Shown here: piece by piece, positions 1-6,017 of the stretch
How the letters are laid out: every line of letters begins with the position of its first letter
How positions within the stretch are numbered: the stretch's first letter is position 1
From: Bacteroidales bacterium
Lineage (GTDB): Bacteria > Bacteroidota > Bacteroidia > Bacteroidales > P3
Reading direction: 5' to 3'
NCBI GenBank assembly: GCA_900769785.1
Contig: CAAGHV010000257.1
Location: forward strand, 1 to 9,670
DNA: 9,670 bases
Position numbers and translations under genes: made by a program
Notes under the pieces: model-generated
The model's input: the letters and a program-made list of their open reading frames with translations, nothing else
The model's database searches: none
Told to the model about the DNA's origin: nothing

Positions 1-80
1 ACAGTATCTAATTTATTCGTATCATTTGCCAAAAGGAACAAAGATTTAGCATAATTGGTATTTACTCTATAATTTTCCAT
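1..80 (-). CDS. atpH: ATP synthase F1 delta subunit, N-terminal fragment (partial at left edge)
   Basis: Only the first 26 codons are in the window; they read MENYRVNTNYAKSLFLLAND and then TNKLDT. The stretch NYAKSLFLLA matches the opening RYAKALFxLA helix of F1 delta (OSCP) subunits, which link the b-subunit stalk to the top of the F1 head. The gene starts 26 bases after the end of atpF on the same strand, where delta is found in most F-type operons (c, b, delta, alpha, gamma). The ATG at 80 is preceded by AGGTGG at a suitable distance, which supports this start. The product call rests on the short motif plus position; context makes it reliable. Confidence 0.88.
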   Translation of the reverse strand, partial: MENYRVNTNYAKSLFLLANDTNKLDT

Positions 81-89
81 GGATTATTA

Positions 90-95
90 CCACCT
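90..95 (-). promoter_or_regulatory. Shine-Dalgarno-like site for atpH
   Basis: On the minus strand AGGTGG lies nine bases before the atpH ATG, one mismatch from AGGAGG. The other starts in this window have A-rich leaders with no such site, as is usual in Bacteroidota, so this one stands out. It may help set delta-subunit translation, but chance occurrence is possible. Confidence 0.4.
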
Positions 96-106
96 ATAAT
101 TATTGG

Positions 107-607
107 TTAGTTCAATTTTACCTTTTCCAATTCCTGTTTTATAAAGTTTCCTGCCTTTTCTTTGTCGGCAAGTTCTTGTTTCAACAGTTTTTCAGCTATT
201 TCTATAGAAAGTGTGGCAATCTGATTTTTCAGTTCGTGTATAGCTTCCATCTTTTCGTATTCGATACTTTGACGTGCCATATCCACTATTCTGTCTGCTT
301 CCTCGGTTGCTTTTATTTTGGAATCTGCTATAATCTTTTCACTTGTAAGTCTTGCATTTTTTAGCATTTCATCACGTTCTATTTTAGCTTCTCTTAGTAA
401 CTCTTCATTACCTATCTTCAATTGCTTCATTTCTTCCTTTGCCTTATCAGCAGCAGATAAAGCATTGTTGATAGCTGTTTCTCGTTCGTCCAATGCTTTA
501 ATTACTATAGGCCAACCAAATTTTAATAGTATGAACACTAATATTCCAAACGAAATGACCATCCAAAATATAACACCCAAACCGGGAGTAATCAATGCAC
601 TATCCAT
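107..607 (-). CDS. atpF: ATP synthase F0 b subunit
   Basis: This 166-residue protein is the peripheral-stalk b subunit that holds the F1 head static against the membrane a subunit while the c ring turns. It has the expected build: a short periplasmic N-terminus, one membrane helix at about residues 9-31 (LGVIFWMVISFGILVFILL), then the KFGWPIVIKALDERE start of a long charged coiled coil to about residue 125, and a C-terminal amphipathic segment (IEIAEKLLKQEL, about 136-147) that in the family contacts delta. Length is normal for bacterial b (about 155-175). It lies between atpE and atpH on the same strand; 88 bases separate it from atpE, and that gap carries a hairpin. The start is the first ATG, directly before the membrane helix. 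Confidence 0.95.
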   Translation of the reverse strand: MDSALITPGLGVIFWMVISFGILVFILLKFGWPIVIKALDERETAINNALSAADKAKEEMKQLKIGNEELLREAKIERDEMLKNARLTSEKIIADSKIKATEEADRIVDMARQSIEYEKMEAIHELKNQIATLSIEIAEKLLKQELADKEKAGNFIKQELEKVKLN

Positions 608-648
608 AATTTTTGTATCAGTTTGTGAAAAATTCTACTGTTAATAAA

Positions 649-685
649 AATAAGGAGTTTCAACCAATCGTATCGACTCCTTATT
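649..685 (-). terminator. Intercistronic hairpin between atpE and atpF (possible attenuator or mRNA processing/stability element)
   Basis: A perfect 10-base inverted repeat, AATAAGGAGT at 649-658 and ACTCCTTATT at 676-685, encloses a 17-base loop. It begins ten bases after the atpE stop codon in the direction of transcription and is followed by TTTATTAA, a weak U-rich tail. In many atp operons the c subunit must be made in 10-15-fold excess, and a hairpin at its 3' end could either stop part of the transcripts or protect the atpE message. Because atpF and atpH follow on the same strand without an obvious new promoter, partial rather than full termination is inferred. Confidence 0.6.
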
Positions 686-695
686 CTTATGTTTT

Positions 696-956
696 TTACA
701 TAAACACGATAAGCATACAGATAACGCAGGCAAAGAAAGCAACACCTTCTACCAATGCACCTGCAATAATCATATTTGAGCGAATGTCGCCTGTAGCCTC
801 AGGTTGGCGTGCAATTGCTTCCATTGCACTCTTACCAATGTTGCCAATACCCAATCCTGCTCCTAATGTTGCTAATCCTGCTCCTATAGCAGCTCCCATT
901 TTTCCAAATGCAGCAAAATCTGCTACTGCTTGTAATACTATTAATAATGTTGACAT
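696..956 (-). CDS. atpE: ATP synthase F0 c subunit (proton type)
   Basis: The 86-residue product is the proteolipid of the rotating c ring. Two membrane helices (about 1-45 and 60-86) flank the polar loop with the family hallmark ARQPEATGDI at about 49-58, which faces F1 gamma/epsilon. The ion-binding carboxylate is Glu70 in ALVEGVAFF. Aligned by the RQPEA loop with the Na+-binding Ilyobacter c subunit, the position of its Gln32 is Ile37 here and that of Ser66 is Gly71, so the extra sodium ligands are missing and proton coupling is inferred. Glycine-rich helix 1 (GAGLATLGAGLGIG) is as expected for tight c-ring packing. It is the first gene of the atp transcript here: no atpB (a subunit) lies upstream. 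Confidence 0.95.
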   Translation of the reverse strand: MSTLLIVLQAVADFAAFGKMGAAIGAGLATLGAGLGIGNIGKSAMEAIARQPEATGDIRSNMIIAGALVEGVAFFACVICMLIVFM

Positions 957-1037
957 AATATAAATATTTATTTATGTTGTTAATTACGTTATGTTTAAGT
1001 GCGGTTTTTATGAATTTTCCGCAACTCTATCAAGTCG

Positions 1038-1045
1038 CAAATTTA
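1038..1045 (-). promoter_or_regulatory. Predicted -7 promoter element for atpE
   Basis: The minus strand reads TAAATTTG, an exact match to the Bacteroidota -7 consensus TAnnTTTG, about 81 bases before the atpE ATG. No TTTG is seen at the expected -33 spacing, so the assignment rests on the -7 box alone. A leader of roughly 75 bases would result. Confidence 0.45.
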
Positions 1046-1079
1046 GGAAAAATATTTTATCTGTCCTATTATTTTGAAG

Positions 1080-1097
1080 AAAAAAAACGTTTTTTTT
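1080..1097. repeat. A8-CG-T8 perfect palindrome upstream of atpE
   Basis: Eight A, CG, then at least eight T form an 18-base perfect palindrome, AAAAAAAACGTTTTTTTT. It lies 35 bases upstream of the predicted atpE -7 box. Such tracts bend DNA and can act like an UP element, or the T run could serve as a weak terminator; neither role can be decided from sequence. Confidence 0.5.
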
Positions 1098-1329
1098 TAA
1101 TTATTATTTCTAATATTGGATAAATCAGCAGCTTGTAAAACAAATTATAATTATTGTTCAATCAACGAAAGGTACTCGAAAAACTATCTTTTCACACTCA
1201 AAATTTCGTTCAAAAGTATTCATCAAATGATGATAAATTACAGATTATTTCTGTTACGAACACTGATTATATTTTATATGATATTGGGTTGTGTAAATTT
1301 GCAGTTAGTATGTATTAAAATTCTCTCTC

Positions 1330-1531
1330 GATAGAGATTTGTCTGCATCCCGATGTATTAAAGTTTTCCAGGTAATGGAAATTAATTTATATCCCGATGG
1401 AATTTTAGGGTGTTCAGTGGAGATAGTACATTCATTGATTTATGATATATATCTAAAATAGATGGGATATATATTTAGAAGCATTATGATATATATCCCA
1501 CAAACTTTTGATGTATATTCAAGTGTTCTCT
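1330..1531. repeat. Degenerate tandem repeat array, 22-base period (left array)
   Basis: Units starting with a GATG or GATA core occur at 1330, 1352, 1374 (AATG), 1396, 1422, 1444, 1466, 1488 and 1510. Every step is exactly 22 bases except 1396 to 1422, which is 26. Units 1444, 1466 and 1488 share GATATATAT, and the 13-base TATGATATATATC recurs at 1441 and 1485. Units at 1330 and 1374 end in ATCCC before the next GATG. Weaker in-phase cores may continue leftward at 1309, 1287, 1265 and 1243. The period is not a multiple of three, so it is not coding. Tandem 22-base repeats have, as I recall, been described in Porphyromonas gingivalis; whether these are related is unknown. The array abuts the YgiQ stop codon. 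Confidence 0.72.
1463..1500 (-). terminator. Hairpin downstream of the YgiQ gene, possible terminator
   Basis: TGGGATATATAT at 1463-1474 and its reverse complement at 1489-1500 form a perfect 12-base stem with a 14-base loop, 33 bases after the YgiQ stop. There is no clear U tract beyond it on the minus strand (TCTATTTTAGAT follows), so it is not a textbook terminator. The symmetry arises within the 22-base repeat array, whose core GATATATATC is nearly self-complementary, so it may be incidental. Confidence 0.3.
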
Positions 1532-1532
1532 A

Positions 1533-3326
1533 TTATCTCTTTCCAAATAGTTTGGAAATATAGGTTTTGTTGTTCGATTTTATCAGTATGTTTTTTATAT
1601 ATGCTTTGTTTTCTGGCTTATACCAGAAGAACATCATGTTTTGTTCACGTTTTTCATTAGGATGTTTGGCTACAAATACTTTTTCCATAGTGGCTGGATT
1701 GTATCCAGTGTAGTACATTTCGGTTGCTAATGTCATCGGGGTGGGGGTGAAATCTTGTATTTGTTCCAATCGATATCCCATTTCTTTCATTTTTACAGCA
1801 AGTTCAGCCATGTCGCTAAGGTTGCAGGAAGGATGCGATGAAATGAAATATGGTATCAATTGTTGGTTTATTTTGCTTTCACGGCAGATGTTGTCGAACT
1901 CCTTCTTTATTTGTACAAACATATTGAATGATGGTTTGCGCATAGTATGTAGCACTTTTTCTGATGTGTGTTCGGGTGCTACCTTAAGTCTGCCTGATAC
2001 ATGTTTAAGTACTACTTGGCGAAAATATTCATATCCATGATTGTTTTGGTTAAACAAGTCATATCTTATTCCGCTACCTATGTATGCATGTTTGATGTAT
2101 GGTAGTGTATCTATTTTTTTGTAAAGTTCCAATAGCGGTTTGTGGTTAGAATTTAGATTTTTACAGTGTGTTGGGTGTATGCACGAGTAGCGGGTACATT
2201 TACGGCAAAGATCAGTATTTTTACCTTTCATCATATACATATTTGCCGATGGACCGCCAAGGTCGCTAAGTACACCGTGAAAATCTGCTTGCTGTGATAT
2301 TCGTTCAATTTCTGTTAATATCGATTTTTCGGAGCGGCTTACAATTTGTTTGCCTTGATGTGCTGATATTGTACAGAAAGAGCAACCTCCAAAGCAACCT
2401 CGATGTATGTTTACAGAGAATTTTATCATCTCATATGCCGGTATAGTTCCACGTTTTGCGTATTTTGGGTGTGGAACACGTATGTAAGGTAGTTCGTAGT
2501 AGGAATCCAACTCTTCTTGAGTGAAAGGTGTATGAGGAGGATTTACAATAATATATTTTTTGCCAATAGGTTGTACTAATCTGTTGGCTTCAATTTTATT
2601 GCTTTCTAATTCGATGATATGGAAGTTTTCTGCTTGGATCTTTTTATCAGATACGCATTTTTCGTGAGATTTTAGGCATATTGTTTCCCATTCATCAGAC
2701 TGTGGAATATTGCTGGATAGATATCCTATTTGAGGTAGTTTATATATTTCTTCTTTGGGTACTTTGCGTTCTATCATTCTAGCAATATCCACTATTGTGC
2801 GCTCTCCCATACCATATACCAATATATCGGCAGGTATTTCTGCAACTATAGAGGGTTTCAAACACTCGTCCCAATAGTCGTAGTGCGAAAATCTGCGCAT
2901 AGAGGCTTCAATACCTCCTATTATTATGGGAGTATCGGGATATAATTGTTTGAGAATTTTGGTGTATATGTAAGTTGCTCTGTCGGGTCTAAATCCTGCT
3001 TCTCCTCCAGGTGTATAGGCATCGTTGGAGCGTAAGCGTTTGGCTGCTGTATAGTGATTTACCATGCTATCCATACAACCTGATGTTACCCCAAAGAATA
3101 GGCGAGGTTTGCCTAACTTCTTAAAATCTCTGAGGTCGTCGCGCCAATTGGGTTGTGGAAGTATGGCCACTCGATACCCTGCATTTTCCAATACTCGACC
3201 TATTACTGCATGTCCAAAACTAGGGTGATCGATATATGCATCGCCTGAAACGATTATTATATCTACATAGTCCCAACCTAGTTCTTGTATTTCTTTGGCT
3301 GTTATTGGTAGAAAAGATGTTTTCAT
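1533..3326 (-). CDS. YgiQ family radical SAM protein (UPF0313)
   Basis: A 597-residue protein of the YgiQ family, radical SAM enzymes whose reaction is not established. The N-terminal domain (about 1-290) has the family signatures WDYVDIIIVSGDAYIDHPSFG, MDSMVNHYTAAKR, GGIEASMRRFSHYDYW and VYGMGERT. The 4Fe-4S motif CxxxCxxC is C311, C315, C318 in RGCFGGCSFC. A second cysteine cluster follows at C374, C377, C382 and C388 (CRKCTRYSCIHPTHC), also typical. The end has QDFTPTPMTLATEMYYTG, the start of the DUF3362-type tail, shorter than in the 739-residue E. coli protein. An in-frame ATG at 3365 would add 13 residues (MLFLIVNFLPLEI), but it lies inside the terminator stem of the gene upstream, and MKTSFLPITAKEIQELGWD is the natural N-terminus, so 3326 is chosen. 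It appears to be transcribed alone. TAAATTTT about 10-20 bases before the start is a possible imperfect -7 box. Confidence 0.92.
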   Translation of the reverse strand: MKTSFLPITAKEIQELGWDYVDIIIVSGDAYIDHPSFGHAVIGRVLENAGYRVAILPQPNWRDDLRDFKKLGKPRLFFGVTSGCMDSMVNHYTAAKRLRSNDAYTPGGEAGFRPDRATYIYTKILKQLYPDTPIIIGGIEASMRRFSHYDYWDECLKPSIVAEIPADILVYGMGERTIVDIARMIERKVPKEEIYKLPQIGYLSSNIPQSDEWETICLKSHEKCVSDKKIQAENFHIIELESNKIEANRLVQPIGKKYIIVNPPHTPFTQEELDSYYELPYIRVPHPKYAKRGTIPAYEMIKFSVNIHRGCFGGCSFCTISAHQGKQIVSRSEKSILTEIERISQQADFHGVLSDLGGPSANMYMMKGKNTDLCRKCTRYSCIHPTHCKNLNSNHKPLLELYKKIDTLPYIKHAYIGSGIRYDLFNQNNHGYEYFRQVVLKHVSGRLKVAPEHTSEKVLHTMRKPSFNMFVQIKKEFDNICRESKINQQLIPYFISSHPSCNLSDMAELAVKMKEMGYRLEQIQDFTPTPMTLATEMYYTGYNPATMEKVFVAKHPNEKREQNMMFFWYKPENKAYIKNILIKSNNKTYISKLFGKR

Positions 3327-3356
3327 TATCTCTAGTGGTAGAAAATTTACTATTAA

Positions 3357-3393
3357 AAAAAGCATGTCGTTTTATTGTAAAGACATGCTTTTT
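3357..3393 (-). terminator. Strong bidirectional intrinsic terminator after the PepSY-like gene
   Basis: AAAAAGCATGTC at 3357-3368 and GACATGCTTTTT at 3382-3393 are a perfect 12-base inverted repeat with a 13-base loop. On the minus strand the stem is followed by a run of T, about 29 bases after the stop codon of the 3422-4465 gene, as expected for a Rho-independent terminator. The plus strand also ends in a T run, so it could work both ways, although no plus-strand gene precedes it here. It separates the PepSY-like gene from the YgiQ gene. Confidence 0.85.
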
Positions 3394-3421
3394 ATGTTAT
3401 TGTTTCAATTGCCTAATTGAA

Positions 3422-4465
3422 TTATTGTATATCTCTTTCGTCCAAAGGTTCAGCAACCAAGCCTGTAAAGTTGCCATTGTTGTCGAATGTCATACGTGTG
3501 TATTGTAAATCGCTTTGACCCTTTACCTTTAGGGATACTACTACATAGAAATACGATTTCGGACGTTTTCCAGTATCGGGATCTCTGTATTTCGAGTCGA
3601 AGTCGTAGCGAACCATTTTCAATACTTTATATTTTTCGTCTTTGAATTTCTCAGCCAAGTATTTCAAAATAGGACGCGAAAAACGTTCCTTTTTCATTAC
3701 GGTACCTGTCTTTATTAGTTTGTCGTCACCACCGTAAACGGCTTCGAATTCGGCCTTAGCTTTGTTAGAGAAATATGCAACGCCACCATCATCTCTTGAT
3801 ACCCAAAACGGTCCTTTGGCAACTCTGGTTTTTGGATTTCTCTTTTCGAAATCTTTTACCATAGCCTTTGATGGTTTGTATTGTTCAACTTCGCTATCTT
3901 TATTTCTACGTTTTTTGCTTTTTTTTGCTGATTCACCATTGCTGTCTCTTTCGTCAATGATTTCGCCATTTTCAGGGTTTTGACGAGCATTGAAGTCACG
4001 TTTTACAACAACAGGGTCGGGAGCATTGTTTTTTAAAAGTTTTCCTCTAGTATCGAACACTAGTTCATAATCGTTAGCACCCAATCCTTTCATTGCAATA
4101 ACTAGTCGATAGTAGTTGTCACCACTCATTTCTTCGACATATTCTGAAGATTTGATGCGGTAGCCAGGATAGTTGTTGTCGAAATAAGTATTAACTAATG
4201 TCGGCATCTCTGCAATGGTAACAGGGAATGAACTATATTGCCAATCTCCAGCATCGGTAAAGAATGACTTTCCTGCTTGTCCATCTACAACCAATTCGGC
4301 AACATATTGTCCCGGATTTTGAAACCAACTTTTAACTTTGTATGATGTATAGGTGTTTTCCAATGCCAACAATACTGCTTTAGGCACTTCCGACTCCTTG
4401 ATTTTGGTCTGAGCTGTAGCCAAAACACAGATACTCATCAATGTAATAAAAACTATTCTTTTCAT
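3422..4465 (-). CDS. Secreted PepSY-like (DUF2874-type) repeat protein
   Basis: The 347-residue protein starts with a signal peptide (MKRIVFITLMSICVLATAQT, cleavage near 18-19), so export to the periplasm or beyond is expected. The mature part looks like four copies of the PepSY-like half-repeat common in Bacteroidota (PF11396-type): about 21-80, 81-147, 197-262 and 263-340. Each has a helix ending in an aromatic/Tyr-Lys pattern (YTSYKVKSWF, YPGYRIKSSEY, NPKTRVAKGPF, DEKYKVLKMVRYDF), then beta strands and a turn of the type F..DxxG (FFTDAGDW, FDTRGKLL, FDNNGNF). The two pairs are joined by a polar linker at about 148-197 with a basic block KKSKKRRNK. PepSY-like domains are thought to bind or inhibit partners, but no function is established. 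It lies 59 bases after purA on the same strand with no clear promoter between them, so partial co-transcription is possible. A strong terminator follows. Confidence 0.72.
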   Translation of the reverse strand: MKRIVFITLMSICVLATAQTKIKESEVPKAVLLALENTYTSYKVKSWFQNPGQYVAELVVDGQAGKSFFTDAGDWQYSSFPVTIAEMPTLVNTYFDNNYPGYRIKSSEYVEEMSGDNYYRLVIAMKGLGANDYELVFDTRGKLLKNNAPDPVVVKRDFNARQNPENGEIIDERDSNGESAKKSKKRRNKDSEVEQYKPSKAMVKDFEKRNPKTRVAKGPFWVSRDDGGVAYFSNKAKAEFEAVYGGDDKLIKTGTVMKKERFSRPILKYLAEKFKDEKYKVLKMVRYDFDSKYRDPDTGKRPKSYFYVVVSLKVKGQSDLQYTRMTFDNNGNFTGLVAEPLDERDIQ

Positions 4466-4524
4466 TATATTCCAACTTTGAATGTTAATCTCGTCTTATA
4501 ACGAACAAGTATTAATATTATTGT

Positions 4525-5817
4525 CTATTTAAATAAAACATCTTTTCTGTCGGGGCTTATCGATATTGCTTTTACCGGTACTCCAATCAGGTTTTCTAAT
4601 GTTTTTAGGTATGATTGTAGGTTGGTAGGCAATTTGTCGAACGATGGAGTTCCTGTCAAGTCACACTTCCAACCTTTGTATTTGTTATATTCCGGTTTTA
4701 TTTCTACCGAGTTGAATTCAAATGGTATTTCTTCGGTTGTTTTGCCATCAATGGAGTAGTTCGCGCAAACTTTCACTTCTTCGAAATCGTTCAATACATC
4801 TATCTTTGTAACAAACAAATCGGTAACACCATTTAGCATACATGCATATTTAAGTGCGGGTATATCTATCCAGCCACAGCGGCGTGGACGACCGGTAGTT
4901 GAACCAAATTCGTTTCCTTTTTGGCGTAATTCTTCACCATCTTCATCAAATAATTCTGTTGGAAATGGGCCTGCACCTACACGTGTACAATAGGCTTTGG
5001 TTATGCCCATTACACGACCAATTTTTGATGGCGCGATACCCAATCCGGTACATACTCCTGCTGTAATAGTGTTAGATGAAGTTACGAAAGGATAAGAGCC
5101 AAAATCAATATCGAGCATAGAGCCTTGTGCACCTTCGGCCAATACTTTCATTCCTTTTTTCAAACAATCATTTAGGAAGTATTCGCTATTGATAAGTTGG
5201 AATGTTTTTAAGGTTTCCAACGATTCAAACCATTGGGCTTCGTATTCTTCCAATGTCATATCTTCTATACGGAAGTTAGCTACATCAAACTTCAGCGTCT
5301 TGGCCAACTGTATGTGTTGGAACTTTTGTATTTCGTATTTTTCTTTAAAGTCGAATTCCAATATGTCGCCTACACGTAAACCCGAACGTGCTATTTTGTC
5401 GGTATAAGCAGGTCCTATACCTTTCAAGGTTGAACCTATTTTTGCACTACCTTTGGCTTGCTCGTTGGCTGCGTCCAACATGCGATGTGACGGTAGTATA
5501 AGGTGGGCTTTTTTGGATATGTATAAGTTTTTGGTGGCATCTACACCACGGCGTTTCAAGTGTTCTATTTCTTTGGCAAATATGTATGGGTCAACCAATA
5601 CGCCATTTCCGATAACATTCTTTTTTTCGGCGTGGAAAATTCCCGATGGAATGATGTGCAATACGTGTTTGATACCATTAAATTCGAGTGTATGTCCGGC
5701 ATTTGGTCCTCCTTGGAATCGTGCGATAACATCGTACTCAGGGGTCAATACATCCACTATTTTCCCTTTTCCTTCATCGCCCCATTGCAAACCTAGCAAT
5801 ACATCTACTTTACCCAT
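4525..5817 (-). CDS. purA: Adenylosuccinate synthetase
   Basis: The 430-residue enzyme joins IMP and aspartate using GTP to form adenylosuccinate, the first committed step to AMP, in the cytoplasm. All signatures are intact: the P-loop-like QWGDEGKGKIVD with catalytic Asp14; FQGGPNAGHT with catalytic His42; GSTLKGIGPAYTDK (128-141) for IMP; EGAQGSMLDIDFGSYPFVTSSN (228-249); the substrate loop STTGRPRRCGW (306-316); and the guanine-binding TKID (337-340). The C-terminus ISISPDRKDVLFK is typical, and length is normal for bacteria (about 420-435). The start MGKVDVLLGLQWGDEG is standard and is preceded by an A-rich leader. It has a 200-base upstream gap with two adjacent palindromes close to the start, so it probably has its own promoter; 59 bases downstream lies the PepSY-like gene. 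Confidence 0.97.
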   Translation of the reverse strand: MGKVDVLLGLQWGDEGKGKIVDVLTPEYDVIARFQGGPNAGHTLEFNGIKHVLHIIPSGIFHAEKKNVIGNGVLVDPYIFAKEIEHLKRRGVDATKNLYISKKAHLILPSHRMLDAANEQAKGSAKIGSTLKGIGPAYTDKIARSGLRVGDILEFDFKEKYEIQKFQHIQLAKTLKFDVANFRIEDMTLEEYEAQWFESLETLKTFQLINSEYFLNDCLKKGMKVLAEGAQGSMLDIDFGSYPFVTSSNTITAGVCTGLGIAPSKIGRVMGITKAYCTRVGAGPFPTELFDEDGEELRQKGNEFGSTTGRPRRCGWIDIPALKYACMLNGVTDLFVTKIDVLNDFEEVKVCANYSIDGKTTEEIPFEFNSVEIKPEYNKYKGWKCDLTGTPSFDKLPTNLQSYLKTLENLIGVPVKAISISPDRKDVLFK

Positions 5818-5843
5818 ATGATTTTTTATTTATTTTAAGTTTG

Positions 5844-5874
5844 TAATATTCTAAATATTAACTGTATAAACAGT
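5844..5874. promoter_or_regulatory. Two abutting palindromes in the purA leader, candidate operator
   Basis: TAATATT-CTA-AATATTA (5844-5860) is directly followed by ACTGT-ATAA-ACAGT (5861-5874). Both are perfect dyads, 27 to 57 bases upstream of the purA ATG. Such symmetry fits binding of a dimeric regulator, or a hairpin in the purA leader. The regulator cannot be named; AT-rich palindromes also arise by chance, so only the second, more specific dyad carries much weight. Confidence 0.35.
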
Positions 5875-5952
5875 ATTATGTTGTGTTAAATAAGTGTACA
5901 AATCTTCTGCGAAATTAATAATTTTATTGGTAAGTTTGGGCGCTATTGCATA

Positions 5953-5972
5953 AAAAGTTACAAAAAACTTTT
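5953..5972 (-). terminator. Weak terminator-like hairpin after the 203-residue gene
   Basis: AAAAGTT (5953-5959) and AACTTTT (5966-5972) form a seven-base AT-rich stem with a six-base loop, on the minus strand followed by TTATG after the T run. It lies about 46 bases after the stop of the gene ending at 6018. The stem is weak, so this is only a candidate for the end of the murB transcript. Confidence 0.3.
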
Positions 5973-6001
5973 CCCCAATCTTTCCACATTTTTGATTATC
6001 A

Positions 6002-6009
6002 CAAAGTTA
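6002..6009 (-). promoter_or_regulatory. Candidate -7 promoter element for purA
   Basis: The minus strand reads TAACTTTG, an exact TAnnTTTG match, nine bases after the stop of the preceding gene and about 185 bases before purA. No -33 TTTG is evident. A closer but imperfect alternative is TAATTTCG at 5910-5917. Which, if either, drives purA is open. Confidence 0.28.
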
Positions 6010-6017
6010 TAGTGCTG

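Larger units (their letters stand above)
957..1532. other. Gene-free region of 576 bases between the YgiQ gene and atpE
   Basis: No convincing coding region is seen on either strand. A 72-codon plus-strand reading frame at 1116-1334 has no recognisable protein character and is rejected. What the stretch holds is: the atpE leader and a -7-like element near 1038-1045, an A8-CG-T8 palindrome at 1080-1097, an AT-rich stretch to about 1240, and a degenerate 22-base-period repeat array from about 1330 to 1531 (perhaps starting near 1243). The YgiQ transcript must end within the array. Confidence 0.8.

Noticed and set aside
613..963. 116-codon plus-strand frame opposite atpE
   Set aside because: It is the antisense shadow of atpE, a clear conserved gene; the many A/P/N residues come from its codon pattern.
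1116..1334. 72-codon plus-strand reading frame in the gap before atpE
   Set aside because: It is AT-rich with a random-looking composition, no recognisable motif and no leader signal, and its end runs into the 22-base array.
1330..1531. CRISPR array
   Set aside because: The 22-base units follow each other directly without unique spacers, the units are degenerate, and no cas gene is near.
957..1532. A decayed atpB gene or other pseudogene
   Set aside because: No fragments of a-subunit helices or other protein similarity were seen in either strand; the gap is repeat and AT-rich sequence.
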